Source: Acestrorhynchus altus
Lineage: Eukaryota > Chordata > Actinopteri > Characiformes > Acestrorhynchidae
DNA length: 64,000 bases
NCBI GenBank assembly: GCA_034509495.1
Contig: CM067513.1
Span: forward strand, 25,032,669-25,096,668
Reading direction: 5' to 3'
How positions within the stretch are numbered: position 1 is the stretch's first letter; each line of letters opens with the position of its first letter. The position numbers and the translations under genes are program-made. The notes below the pieces were generated by a model. That model had not been told where the DNA came from. It worked only from the letters and a program-made list of their open reading frames with translations, and did no database searches. Of the stretch, positions 24,619 to 38,030 are shown piece by piece.

Positions 24619-27134
24619 GAGCTTACTCATCAATGGATTACAGCCTACAAACACTCAAAAACAAGCAAAAACACTCCATATACCTGATTGGTATTACTTC
24701 TGATTTGGACAACTTTTGGAGACTGGAGGTGAATTTGCTGCTTCTTCCTGTATGAGAACGTGCTGATCCATGCCTCATTGCAACAGTTATGGTTTAATCT
24801 TTTGTGCTGCAAAATCATGAACAAGAAAGGACAAAATGGAATAGTAATGCCTTCCCAGATGTGTAACACAGATGTGGTAGTTGTTGAACGAATAGCTACT
24901 GTTAAAACCTTCCTGCCAGGACAGTTCCTTGGCACAGAGCACACTATCTTACAATGCCCAGCTTTCCAGGCAAAATTTTGGCATGGGAACTAACACAGCT
25001 GTGGCTGGATTACAGAAACATCTTAATTCTAAAATCCTATCCATGACCATTCCGAACCATGACCATTTTGTAAAGATCTCATTTAGGACAGTAGCTGTTA
25101 TATGTTACATTATCTTACCTCCAGATAGTAAGAGTATCTTAATTAGCTAAATTCCGGCTGCCCAAGATAACACTGATAAGGGTGTCTTAACTTCTGGTTT
25201 AAGCTTTCCTTTCTGCCTATAGACATGATTTTTTTTGATAGGTAGTTTCTTGTAGCAAGCTTTCAAGTTGGATCAAGTGTTGTCTATTTTAAACATGAAA
25301 CAGTTTTCAGTTTCTTAAATTTACATCATGACATTATCATATAATTCCATAAACAGATGTTTTGGTGTCTGTGTTAAATTGTTTGTGGTTTAAAGCGGAA
25401 GCCATTAATTTTTCTTTCTTTCTATTTTAAATAACCTATTTCCATCCAAATTTACAGATGATATATATTTAACCCCATTAAGATATCAAATATCATAGAG
25501 GATGCTCATGACACTAGGAGAGTGAAGACAAGCACATGTCTTCTCTGATACATGTGAAGCCAGTCACTACCTCTTTTTAATCTTGCTTAGTTCTAACAGG
25601 CTAACAGACACCTCTGCTGGCCAGTATGGCACTGGTTGTGATGTGGGGAGAGAGGGCCATCTACCCATTAGAGAGACCGTGGCCAATTTTGTTCTCTGTG
25701 TCTTTGGCTACCCAGGGCAGATGGGTAGATGGTTATATGAAATATTGACTTTATTTGCTCTCACAGACTGATGCCAAGCAGCACGATCTGTGATTTGAGC
25801 CTGCAATTCTCACATCAGAGTGGTAGCACATTTGACCGCTGAGACGTGATCTATTATATCCAATTATGACTTTATTCTAAACATGCAACTTTATTCTTGA
25901 AATGCAAGAATTTTATTCTGAAAATATGATACCGCATGACTGTATCTAAAAAAAAGGTATAACTTTTTTATATCTTCCGCTTTGATTCATTTGCCACTTT
26001 GAACAGTGGCATTAAATGCTGTCATATTAAGGTTCCTTGATTGGTAGATTTGCATATTAAGTATTAGGTTGCACTTGTTATGTGAATTTGAACTTTTCAG
26101 GTGTTATCTTAGGACTTGACAATGAATCATCTTAGAATCTTGACGATGACCAATACTCGGTCCAGACTCTGTCACACACACATTGCTCTGATCTGTAAAC
26201 CAGATACATTCTCTGTAGCTGGACAACATGCCTTTTTCTTCTCCACACTGAGCCACCTGGCCTTTTAAATAAATGCACTACTCTAATTGTCATGACATGT
26301 GAGCGCAATTCAGACAAACCCTGATTTATGCAGTGATTGTTTACATTCTAGTATTCATGCTCAAACTTTTATGAATGCCAGTTTCAGCTCCTGGAATACC
26401 TGCTCTACCTAAACTCCACTGAGAGTCAATGTGTTTCCCCATGCTAGCTGTGTGTGCTCACCAACACAGAGGCAGTGAGTCCCGTATTAAACTTTTAAAC
26501 CCGATGTTTGGTGATTTGAATTATTCACGAGGGGCCATGCATAATTCACGGCCAGCCACAGCTTTTCTCTGCGCCATTGTTGTGTTCACAGAAACAAACC
26601 AGGGCCACATCTAACACATTCGCTGAAAAGTGTGTGTGTGTGTATGTGTGTGTGATAGAGAGTGATAAACATCAGCCTCCTCATGCCCCTAAACGCCCCC
26701 AGACCTGAACAGCTGGCTTTGCAAAGGGATTGGGGTCTACCCTGCAGCTATGTGTGTGTGTGTGCTGGAAAACCAGACGTGCAGCATTTAAATAGGCCGC
26801 CGTCCTCTGCCACGTCACGCCACAGAGCACCAGCGAAAGTGCTGCCAGTGTCTCCTTTCTCTGTGGTGCTGCTTGGCTGAGGCCATTGTATTCTAGGTAC
26901 TGATGTTGATGCTGAACAGAATGGGAATTTTAGGAAAGGAAAGTTTTAGAAAGATAAAGAAGAAATAAGAAATAAAGTTTTGGAAAGAAGAAGAATGAAT
27001 AGCAATACCTTGTTGTAATTAAATTTACAATGTTAAAAATAAAAACAAGGGTTGTTGCCATAGATCATACAGATTATTAAATAGTTATAGTCTTAAAAAT
27101 AAAGGTGCTACAAATAGATCTATAAGGGATGGCA

Positions 27135-27660
27135 TACAGTCATTTTAAGAATTTAAGACACCCCATAACATTGCAGAACATAATTAAACATCTAGAAATT
27201 TGATCTTAATTTTAACTATATTGGGAGATAGATGAGATGATATACCACATAAAACTAAAGAAATGCCTTTAAACATGATTTGTAAAATGTAATGTAATGA
27301 TTGGAAATGCAGAGTAAAAATCTAGAACACTCCCCACATTTATCATTACTTAAAATGCCTAAAATTAGAATCAGGTGCATCACATCAGCTGTCATATTTA
27401 AACTACATTAGTTTGGTTTGCCCTTGATTGTGAAAGTGAGTGGTATCACCTTTGTGAGATCCATGAGCTCTCTGACTCCTTCAGAAAGAATGTTGTAGTC
27501 TGGGAATGGATTTTGAAAGATCTCAAAACAATTCAGTGGAAATCAGCCATTCCACTGTCCAGAAAAAAAAACCCCAACATTTATAAGTGTAAAACATTTA
27601 TAATGTAAAACATTTAAAACAACTGCCAACATGGTCAGGTCAGGCAGTCTTTGCAAGTTC
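27135..27660 (+). mobile_element. Tc1-like transposon, 5' part
   Basis: Carries 'aattttaactatattgggaga', 'aatcaggtgcatcacatcagc', 'ggtttgcccttgattgtg' and 'aagatctcaaaacaattcag', in the order seen in the other plus-oriented Tc1 copies here. It breaks off near 27660, close to the LINE. Transposase frames are broken. Confidence 0.65.
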
Positions 27661-27789
27661 AGTCTCGCAGTGGGGAATTTCACAATGTTGCAGCAGTAAA
27701 GGGATAGCAAGGCACACAGTACAATAAATAGATATAGTATATACAGTATATCTAAAACATTATGAATAATAAGCAAATCTAAGTGGAAT

Positions 27790-29235
27790 GCTCTCAAATG
27801 ACCTCAGTTTTCTCAGTTGATGAAGTCTGCTCTGGTCTCTTTTGTAAAATGCAGTGGTGTTAACTGACCAGTCCAGTCTGGTGTTTAAGTGAATACCCAG
27901 TTATTTGTAAGAGTCCACTCTCTCAATGTCCATTCGCCTGTTGTGGATGTTCAGTTGTGGAAGTGTGTGTCTGCACCTGCAGAAATCCACCATCAGTTCT
28001 TTGGTCTTTCTCGTGTATATCTAGGTAGTACATATGGTAGGTATAGGTAGATCTCTAGGTACGAGTCCACAGTGTTGAACCAGTTCTCTGTGCTTGCTGT
28101 CCTTCTCATTACTTATGAGGCTGATGATTGCGGCGTCATTAGAGAACTGCTGCAGGTGACAGGTAGGTGAGCTGTACATGAAGTCAGCGGTGAAATGGGT
28201 GAAGAGGGCCCCTATGCTGCTAACCACCTTGTCTGAGAGACTGTCTTTAGTTGGTAGTCCAGTAAACAGTTTTACAGGTGACTGTCCACACATCTTCCAG
28301 CTTGTCAAAGAAGTGATTCTCACAATGTTCTCCAGGTGAGAAAGAGCTCTGTGTAGAAGGTAGATGACAGCATCATCCACCCCAATGCCAGGCTGCTAGG
28401 CAAACTGAAGCGGGTCTATGGATGCACTCACAAGAGGGTGGAGATGGGTGAGGACCAGCCTCTCCAGGGACTTCATCAGATGTGAAGTCAGTGCCACCGG
28501 ATTGCAGCTATTGCGGTCCTTTGGATGCTGCATTTTCGGGTCAGCTACCACACCAGATGATATCCACAGTTGTGGTACTTCTCGCAGCTTTAGGCTCATG
28601 TTGAACATGTGCTCAGTGACCCCACAGAGCTGATCTGCGCAGGACTTGAAGAGCCTGGCCCTGATGCCATTTGGAACTATAGCTTTCCTGGTCCAGACTT
28701 GAGCAAATGTGGGGGAGGAAGTGAGCTGAGACCTATTCAGAAGGGAGGAGGGCAGGATGCAGTTAGTGTCTTAGAGTGAAGGTTGACTCCCTCACCTTGG
28801 AGTCAGGCTTCTTGTGGCCAGAGATGGTTTTGAGGCCTTTCTAAACTCTGCTGACATTTCCATGCTGAAACTGTTCCTCCAGCCTCCTCCTGTAGTTGTT
28901 TTTTCTATGTCTTGTTCTCCTTCTCAGCTCCCTCTGCACAGTTTTCAGCTCATCCTTATAAACTGCCCTGATGGCTTCTTTTATGTTGGCATTAAACAGG
29001 TCCAGTGTCTTTTGTGGCAGATTACATACTGGGTGAAGGTGGGCAAAGTGGAGGACGGAGAAGCATGATTAAAGTCTCCAGAAATAAGGAGGAGGGCTTG
29101 TAGGTGCTGTGTTTGCAGCCTATTCACAGCTGAGACTGTAACATCACAAGCAGCTATCACGATAATATGCGATACTTCCCTCGGATGGTAGTGTGGTCCC
29201 ATGCTAACGGCTAACAATTCAATGTTCTTACAGCG
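27790..29235 (-). mobile_element. LINE (CR1/Rex/L2-like) with EN and RT remnants
   Basis: On the minus strand, 28981-29217 encodes an apurinic-type endonuclease fragment with YHPREVSHIIVIA and the motif LLISGDFNHASPSSTLP. Then 28396-28608 encodes the start of a reverse transcriptase (LTSHLMKSLERLVLTHL), interrupted by a TAG at 28396-28398. The frame resumes as MDDAVIYLLHRALSHLE and continues to about 28021. The order EN then RT is that of non-LTR retrotransposons. Stops and frame breaks show it is inactive. Confidence 0.75.
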
Positions 29236-29654
29236 GCTCTGTTCTTTAACAGTGATGAGTCCAGAAAGTCAACATCTGTCATTCAGAAATACTCACATTC
29301 ATTCTCCTTTTCTCTTAGCACTGTCTGCTGTCTTATATTGATCATCTTTGGGAGCTTCTGAAGACATTGAGGGAAATGCTGCTTTCTATTGGCGTGGGAA
29401 CTGGGAAATTCGATTCTATAGTATCAGGTGTCATATCTGAGTGAAATTGTAAAATAGGCATGATTTTGTATAGAGATTTTGGAATGCTGTTCTTCTCTCT
29501 CATCCAGCTCCATCATACTTTACAGCATTCCTTATACCTTTCATGCTTGTTTCACTCCATGCTCTACACAATCCAGCCACATTCCAAATTCCAGTATCCA
29601 ATGACTAAGCATCCAGAAAACGTCTCCCCACAGAGCAGTAATTCACCACACCGA

Positions 29655-29759
<105 letters not shown>

Positions 29760-32128
29760 ATGTGCTCACTTTTGGCAGTTTGGTTAATTAACCACATGGT
29801 GCTGAAGATTCCTGCTGCTGAAATGCTTTTGTTGGTTCTTGTACTGGTTATGCAGGGCTGTATGTGATGTTCTCTGAAGCACTGCAGAGCAAATGCATTA
29901 CAATACATTTGACAAGACTAGAGGTCACATTAGGCTTCTGTATCTGTGCATCTGCCAGCATGTGTGAGTAGTCTTTTGCAGAATAGTTCGCATAGGTGTC
30001 TGCTGGCATATTGGAATGTCATGTGATGCAATTGGAGGCAGCATCTGAATCAGAAGGGACTGGAAATGGGAAGGAAAATCTCTCTAAGAGTTCATTCTTC
30101 CCAGATGGTGTTTTATTCACTGTTGAATTAGAGCTGAATTATGTGTTGATTTTGAAAAGGAAATCAATGATATTGTGACATAATCACAAGTATTAAACTT
30201 TGTTTCAATGCTTTAGTGTTAAATCAACAACTGACATTATTTCAACCACATTTCAACACTGAAGGTCAGTTATGTGCCAGCTGGGGTAATTCAAGGTCTG
30301 CGGACAGATGCACAAGCTGGACATAAGTTAGATCATAAGTCTAGGTGTAAAGTCTGTCCTAAACCATATGTTTGAGTTTAAGTTGCATATTAACTAGTAC
30401 TGCGTAAATCAAAACACTGTTACATATATGAATGCTTTTATCTCTCTACAGCCAGGATCAGGAAACACTTTTTCCCCTCCTTAAGATGTTTAGCTATAGA
30501 TTTTAAGATATTTCTCTTATACTAGTCATATTTTGGCAGCATATTGTGGTCTTTGCATTTCCTTGTTTGTAATTTCCTGGGCAGGTTCATACTACATCTC
30601 TGCATAATTGCACAGGAAATTAAGGGAAAATATCAACAAAAACTAGTAAAGTGGATGTTAACGTCACCATTGTAATTCCATGTCCAACAGAAAGTAATGT
30701 TACATTATTAAGACAATTATGTCAGACAAACTAAGACAGGTTTGTAAGATTGTGAGCTCAGTATACGTCTGCAGATATTTATCTTTTTTTTTCTCAGCTG
30801 GCAAAATCGAAAGACTGAGTAACTGTTTAAAAGGGTATAATCCCTTTTTTCGGACACAACCTGATATGTGTTTACTTGCATCTTCAATGAAGGTCATTCT
30901 AAAGGTATTGAAAACAGTCCACATATATCGTGGATATTTTCAGTACTTAAAGAACAGTCATTTGGAAATGTATCAAGTACATTTCTACACGTTTTGGGAA
31001 TGTGAGGTTTTTGCAGATTTTTGGAAGTTTGTAAAAACAGCAGTGATGAAAAAGTTGCATTTGTTAAAGGTCACAAGCTAGCATGTTAACACCAGACTAA
31101 TGATTCTTGACGAGGGTTGCAGGTACCATCACATTGGCTGGAATATTCATTTTTTGTATTGCTGAGCCATTTTTTAAAAAGTCTTTAACCTTCAAGTGAC
31201 AACATGTTATTGTTCAATAACGGAACTATAAATGGTGTGTACAGCACAAACTGTCTAAATCAATCAGTTATTTATTAAATCACTACAGACATGTATCTAC
31301 CTTCAATTATAGAAGCATTCATATCAGCAGCTGCAATGTTGTTTTTGTTCCTTACACACCATAACTTATAAAGTAGGGGCTCATCAAAAAATTCCCATAT
31401 CCCATATCAAAATATGATATTGAGGGGTTATATGTGTGCTCATCTTTTGAAAACAATATTTCTGACACCCATTGCAGGCCACTAATCTTGAACCGGGTAG
31501 AACCTGTAGGGAGGAGGCGGTGCTTAAAGGCTGATGGTGTTGCTCTTTAGTAAAACATCATTATTAAAATCAAATTTCTGAGATGCTGTTTAAACACTCA
31601 TTCAAACAACTTCTCACTGTCATTGTTTTTATTGGAAGCCTTCTCATTGGCCTATACAGTGAGATGTCTGAGATGTCAGCTTCCTCAATAGATAACACAA
31701 GAGGCTAATGTGCATCACTGATTTTTACCCCTCCAAATGGAGAATCCCTACACACACTTGAGATGTTGTAAATGGAAATGCCTGTCTGTCCGTGTGATAT
31801 TCAGCGATAGATCAAGAGGATAGAAGTGATGAATATTTAACTTCTCTGTTCTGCTGAATGCTGCACTGGAAATGATGAATTCAGAACCAATCCACACAAT
31901 TTCGCCACTGACATTAAAGTAGCAAAAGTCACCCGACACATGCCAGAACGATCATTGCTCTCTGTCCATGGACAAGCTTACCTGGAGTCTAAGGCACGCA
32001 GGTTTTTTAGATTTTTACTTATTCAACCACGCTCACATCATATTGTAGAAACACCACAGTAATCAAGCAACAATCTTCACTTGTTTTGTCATTTTGGAGT
32101 AATCCACAGCTCTGCTGGTTATTCTGTA

Positions 32129-32129
32129 A

Positions 32130-32161
<32 letters not shown>

Positions 32162-32177
32162 CCACCCACACACACAC
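32129..32177. repeat. (CA)n microsatellite, imperfect
   Basis: CA run with internal CACGCACCCACC interruption. Confidence 0.95.
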
Positions 32178-32564
32178 CTGTGTTTTTATTGCTGTGTACT
32201 CTTCTGCTAAGTGTTTGAAGACTGTGAACCTACACCAAACTAGCACATTAGGCAAATTAAATCCAGTTTTAATACCACATTGGATATGTATATATTAGTG
32301 GGCCTCATTCATAAGCTTTCATAAATTGCATTTTTTGTGAGTATATAGCAAGTAATATTCACCTTTTTGAAAACATATCACCAAATTCACATACACCAGA
32401 TTTGTTAGTAGAATGTGCGTTAATGTTAATGAATGCCAACTGTTCATAAATTGGACATGAGTGTGTGCTTCTTTACAATTAGCATATTATTACCATAATC
32501 CACACCAATGAATTATAAATGGGCACCTTATAAAGAAGCAATCAGACCCTGTGGCAAAGCCCCT

Positions 32565-33270
32565 CCCCCATTTAATATATATAGTATGACATTACATAAC
32601 TTCATAGCCACCAAGGAAAACACTATGTCTGGTGCATAACCAGCACATATCATCACCCCAAGAACACCATACCAGCAACCTCAGGCTGTGGGGAGATTTT
32701 TCAGCAGCAGGGACCAGGAAACTGGCTTGAGGGATGTTCTTGAAATAAACCTACAGTATTTTGGTCTGTGATTTGGGCCTGGGACAGAGGTTCACCTTCC
32801 AACAGGGCAATGACACAAAGCATATTGCTAAAGGTTTAAGGTGAAAGTGTATGTGTATTGGAATGGACTAGTCAGAGCCCAGACCTTAATTCAGTTGAGA
32901 CTCTTTGGTCAGACTCGAAGATTACTGTTTACCAGTGGAAAGCATCTAAGTTGAAGGAGCTGGAGAGGTTTTGACTTGAGGAATGGGAAAAAATCCCAGT
33001 GGCTAGATGTGGCAATCTCATAGTGACTTATCCAAATCGACTTGCAACTGTAATTCAAAAGTGGCCTCTACACACTACTGACTTTAGAGGGGGTGAATAG
33101 TTTTATGTTATTTTGTCCTATTTGTTGTTTGCTTCACAATGAAAAAAAGGTTGAATGTTCAAAAGTTATATATGTTCTTTAAATGAAATTTACCAAATCA
33201 AATTATCAGTTTTAGTTCCAGGTTGTGAGGTAGCAAAACATGTAAAATGCCAGTGGGCAAGGCACTGTAC
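32565..33270 (+). mobile_element. Tc1-like transposon 3' part, different family
   Basis: The plus strand contains 'ttccaacagggcaatgacac' (the QGND-type motif just before the DDE Asp/Lys in Tc1 transposases), then 'cagagcccagacctt' and 'gagactctttggtcag'. It ends with a terminus-like 'ggcaaggcactgtaca'. Frames are broken. It differs from the family at 19190-21005. Confidence 0.55.
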
Positions 33271-33606
33271 ATATTAATTAACACTTAATTTAATACTCTA
33301 AACATGATGCTCACATGTTGCAGGCTGCTGGTTCAAGGTAGCTATGTGCTGGAATACTAAGCTTCAACACTTTGGTTTAGAGTAACTCAAAGACATGATA
33401 CACCTGACAAGCAACAGCACCTACCCTGTCTACCCAACGTGGTAGGTGCAGTTGTCCTATCATCAACTTTCAGTGATTAATCCAGCTTGGAAAAGAAAAT
33501 GGCTAAAACACACACACTGAAGGGTGAAAGTGGTTTTGACATCGTTACCATAGCTGCTCTGAGATCAAATTTTGATATAAAAGTCCAATAACTACTACTA
33601 TTACTA

Positions 33607-34075
33607 TTACATTTACATTTGCGGCATTTAGCAGACGCCCTTATCCAGAGCGACTTACAAAAGTGCTTTGCTGTTTACTTAGAATATCCTTAGCTAGTAG
33701 ACAAGACTGGAATCTAGAGATTCCGCACGTTTAGACCATGATGAAACAAAAGTCTTTATGGAGTTAAGTACTCCTGAAACAGAGTCTTCAGTCCGCGATT
33801 GAAGACAGTTCGGACTCCCAAGGGAAGTTCGTTCCACCATTTTGGTGCCAGAACAGAAAAGAGTCTGGATGCATGTTTATCTTGCATTTTGAGGGATGGT
33901 GGGTCAAGCCGAGCTGTACTTGAAGCTCGAAGGGCTCTTGGTACAGCTCGAGTTTTGACCATTTCCATCATGTATGGAGGGGCTGGTCCATTTTTGGCTT
34001 TGTAGGTCAGCATCAAGGTTTTGAATCTGATGCGGGCAGCTACAGGGAGCCAATGAAGGGAACGCAGCAGAGGAC
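33607..34075 (-). mobile_element. LINE 3' end fragment with RT C-terminus
   Basis: On the minus strand 33756-34016 encodes MLTYKAKNGPAPPYM, later FSVLAPKWWNELPLGVRT, a pattern typical of the C-terminal tail of fish LINE reverse transcriptases. The low-coordinate end is (ACATTT)-like, as for a simple 3' tail. 5' truncated. Confidence 0.6.
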
Positions 34076-34136
34076 TACTACTACTAATGTTGCTATTACC
34101 CCTATAACTCTTATTACTGCTCCTAAATAATAATTA

Positions 34137-34177
34137 TATAATAATAATAATAGCAACAATAACAATAATAATAAAAT

Positions 34178-34247
<70 letters not shown>
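34137..34247. repeat. (AAT/ATT)n trinucleotide repeat
   Basis: An ATA/AAT-rich block (34137-34176) followed by a long ATT run to 34247. Confidence 0.95.
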
Positions 34248-34249
<2 letters not shown>

Positions 34250-36235
34250 TTCCAAGTTCTGATGTTTTGGTGTTTTTTTTGCTATATTGTAAGAATAGGA
34301 ATGAGGTAATAGACAGCTTTGGCTGAAGGAAACCAGTTGATCTGCATCACTGCACCTTTTCTGTTCATTATGTTGAGAAGCTTACATGAGCTGCAATTTT
34401 ACTGTAGAAACACTTTACACTTATGTGACACACTGGGAATCCACAGGAAAATCTGCTTTGCTTTTGCACTGTAGGTTTAATGAAGGCGGTCTGAGAGACA
34501 CACTTGATTTGAGAGAAGGGCTTGGTGTCTACCAAATGAGCTTCTGGTCTTCTATCCATTGGCTGTGGTTGCAAAATTGGCTTCATATCTGTAGAATGAC
34601 AGCTGTGTTCTTGCTCCCACCAGTCAGTGTTTTACTTAAAAAAGTTATCTGCTTGTGTCTCATGAGTGATGTCTGTTAATTTCAAACTTTTGAGCAGATC
34701 CTGTACAACGTCTGCTCAACCACCTCCACATCTCTGCTAAGCTTCAAAGGTGCACTTGTGTTTCTCCTCCATCCTTTATGTTATCTTCTCATTTTCACTT
34801 TCATCTTCACTGTAGAATGTCAGTGTTTTGGTATGCAGACGCATGGGTTGCCCTGCTGACCCCTGTGGCCTTATCCAGAGCAGCGGCACATGGCAGCGAG
34901 GACACTATGTTGGCAAGCATGCTAAAGCAGTGCATTTTGAGGGAGACTAAAGGTTAACCGCAGGCTCTCCCCTGCTGCAGCCTTACAGAGACCTTTCCTG
35001 GGGGAGCGTGAAATTAGCCATGGCATTGGTGCAGGCTTTTTGCACAGTTTGAGGATGTACTTCACTCCTTCCTGCACCCCAGCTCTCTCACACACAATCT
35101 GCATTCATACACACTTATATCATCTTTCAAAATGTTCCTTTGGCAGCGGTGTGGCTATCAGGGACTGCTTTTATAGTTCAATGTATCTGAAAAAGGCTTT
35201 ATGAATAACATTAGCAGCTTTATGAATCAAAATATACAGAGCTCCTACATATTCATCCTGCATAAATAGAAAATAAAAACACAGCCAGGACTCAGTAAGG
35301 TGTGGGAACAATAGAGTTAAGTTGAAAAGCAAAATTCTGCTTTGTTGTTTGACAAAAAAAATGGTCTAATTACATTTGAAACCATCAACGCTGCAGAAAA
35401 ATGCACATCCTGAAAAACCTGTCCAGTCTGAATCTTATGGGAACGAGGTGTTACTAAGACATTCCCTCACCTTACTGGGTCCTGGCCATGACTTAACTAT
35501 CATTCCCACTCCTTAATGAGTTGGGCCTGTTTTGATGCATCTGGGCCAGGACGGCTTGCCATTAATAGAACAGTGAATTCTGAATAATAATGACCTTAAA
35601 CATTAAAGCCTAAAACATTATGGTTAAAGAAGAATAAATGTTGCTGTGGAAAAGAATTTTTTCATTTTTAATTGATTGTTCCTGTGAATTAAGCAGTACT
35701 CTGCATATCATTGACAGAATTTTAAAGGCATAGTATCAGTGACGACTTGATCACAGTTTCTGAAAGCATTCACTAGTTTGAATTCTCTTTCTGGAGCAGC
35801 ATGCCAAGCTCTGTGATGTTGCTCTCTCTGATTAGCTTTGAGGAAAGGGCCATGTAACAACAGACTCTTCAGGAATAGTTTTATGCAAATATATGCAGTT
35901 ACTTAAAGTTTGAGGTTGCAGAATAAGCAGTGGCACCTTTTGTTTACATTGCTCTTGAATAAGCTTAGCAGATGTTGCATGCAAATGTGTGGCTTTAATG
36001 GAAGTTTGTGAAACTTGAAGCTTATGTTTGCTAATGGAGCTCCAGGCTTTGTGATTTATGTTATTTGCTAAACTGACAAAGATAAAATTGCGGTCATTTT
36101 TTTTTTTACGGAAAAAAGGAAGCTTCTTTCTACAGGGTTCACACAAGATCTGAATTTAAAGTCTTGAAATTGATATCTTCTCAGAGATAGGACCGCAATC
36201 ATGATAACATTTAATGGATAGAATACAGTAGCTAG

Positions 36236-36420
36236 GTTGCAGGTGATGCTGGGACAAATATCATATTTATATGATCTCCAGGCCCTGCTGCAGCAAAGCA
36301 GCCCCACACCATGACACTTCCACCTCCATGTTTCACAGATGGTGTGAGGTTCTTGTGCTTAAATGCTGTTTTTGTAATAAACAAATATGAACCCTTTGTT
36401 GTTCTTGTGTAAATAAGTTG
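36236..36420 (-). mobile_element. Tc1-like transposase fragment
   Basis: On the minus strand the frame reads KHGGGSVMVWGCFAAAGPG, the very conserved Tc1 transposase stretch around the second catalytic Asp region. Only a fragment remains. Confidence 0.75.
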
Positions 36421-37084
36421 GATACATTGAATTATGTGGTGCATTTCAGGCATTTAGACATCAGTTATTTAACACAATAACTACATTATATTCTTGATAC
36501 AGAATACTGATTTGAATTTAGAATAAGATCACATGCTATGTCATTTGCCTGTGATGTCATTCTAAAGCCTGTGATGTCACATGCTGTCTTAACTACATTT
36601 CTTGTGACACTGTATGAGTGCCAAAATCTCAACAGTGTCTGCCCACCTGTCTTGTTCATGCTGTGTATAAAAGACTATAGAAGCGGGTGGTCCGTGTGCA
36701 GCTCCACATGCTGAATTAACAATTCCCTCCGGGCTCTTGGCTCACTATGGTTGCTCCAACAACAGGCTGACACCAGGAACATCCACCACAGCTTGAGTCA
36801 TCACTGGGGATTCCCACTTTCTTTTAATCCATTTTTAATCATTTCATTTGATTCCTCTTTTGTCTACTGTAATTTGCTACGACTGCTCACAAAAACCAAA
36901 GTTGTAACCAGTAAAGGTTCAAGACTCCCTGTTTTCTCTGCGTTTTCATTTTGCTTTATACTGGCAGGATTGCTACATTTGGTGCCCTAGTTAAATAAGC
37001 ATGTTGCTCAAAGTCACCTTTAATGAATGCCATTATTTTTGGTATACAAATGGTTATTTTAATTTGAGCTGGGTTTAAGTGTAG

Positions 37085-37740
37085 GGATATCCTGATATAA
37101 AGTCTCGCAAAAAAAAAAGATAGATCATCCCATGAACACCTTTGTCATTTTTTAACATATTTAAACATATGGACTTTTGATCTTTATCTTAAAGACATTG
37201 AGAGATGGAGGTGATATAACTAAACACATAAAAGTTAGGATACCTTCATATTTTTTCTACTACTTAAAATACCTAAAATTTGAATCAGGTGCAGCAAATG
37301 ATAAGACCAGCATTAGAGAGGACTTTGGAGACGTCTCTCTTATTTAAGCCTCAGAAATATATTTGTATATTTCATAGTGGTTTCAATGATGGAGAGCTCT
37401 CCAAGCAGCCCAAAACAATGACATTTCTACCCCCATTCTACCCTCATACCATCATAGGTATGAGGTTCTCATGCTTAAATGCTGTGTTTGGTTGGCTTCA
37501 AAAATGTCTTCTGTTACTGTGGCCAAATAATTCAACTTTGGATTCATCTGTCTAAAGCACAAGTTCCAGAAGTCCTGCTCTTTGTCTCGTGTTCTCTTGT
37601 ATTTTCTCCTTGCACACCTCCCATGACAGTCAAACTGACAATGACAATGACAATGCACTGTGGCAAGAGCTACCTGTGTCCCATGATGACATTTTAGGAT
37701 TGTTGGAGACTTGTGCATCTTGTGGTTTGCTTTTGTTTGA
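37085..37740 (-). mobile_element. Tc1-like transposon, minus-oriented, truncated
   Basis: The left end (37085-37360) shows terminal/subterminal landmarks ('gacattgagagatggaggtg', 'aatcaggtgcagc'). The rest carries transposase sequence in reverse ('ccaaataattcaactttgga', 'ttttaggattgttggagac'). It ends about 95 bases before the exon 10 acceptor. Confidence 0.65.
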
Positions 37741-37834
37741 ACCTGCTAATATGGTTAGAATATTATCAAACCCATTTCATTTATTGCTCTTTTTTCATTA
37801 TTGTTATTATTTTTATTACATGTGCGGACTGCAG

Positions 37835-38030
37835 TGTCAGCATTGTGCTCCACTCTTCAATGACAAGCCATTCCGAGCAGGTGACCAGGTGCAGGCATAC
37901 AACTGCCGTCCCTGTCAGTGCTATGGCCATTCCTCGTCCTGCCATTACAATTCCAGCATTGACCCCTTCCCACATGAGCACTTCCGTGGTGGAGGAGGAG
38001 TGTGTGACAACTGCACTCACAATACAACAG
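37835..38030 (+). CDS. USH2A: USH2A exon 10 counterpart (LE1 end, LE2 start)
   Basis: 196 bp, the human length, with acceptor GGACTGCAG and donor GTAAAA, phase 0 to 1. It reads CQHCAPLFNDKPFRAGD, then YNCRPCQCYGHSSSCHYN, then DPFPHEHFRGGGGVCDNC, ending THNTTG. It completes the eight cysteines of LE1 and starts LE2. The unusual long LE2 loop FRGGGGVCD is a usherin hallmark. A second AG (after TGTCAG) lies 6 bases in, but using it would remove a conserved cysteine. Confidence 0.97.
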
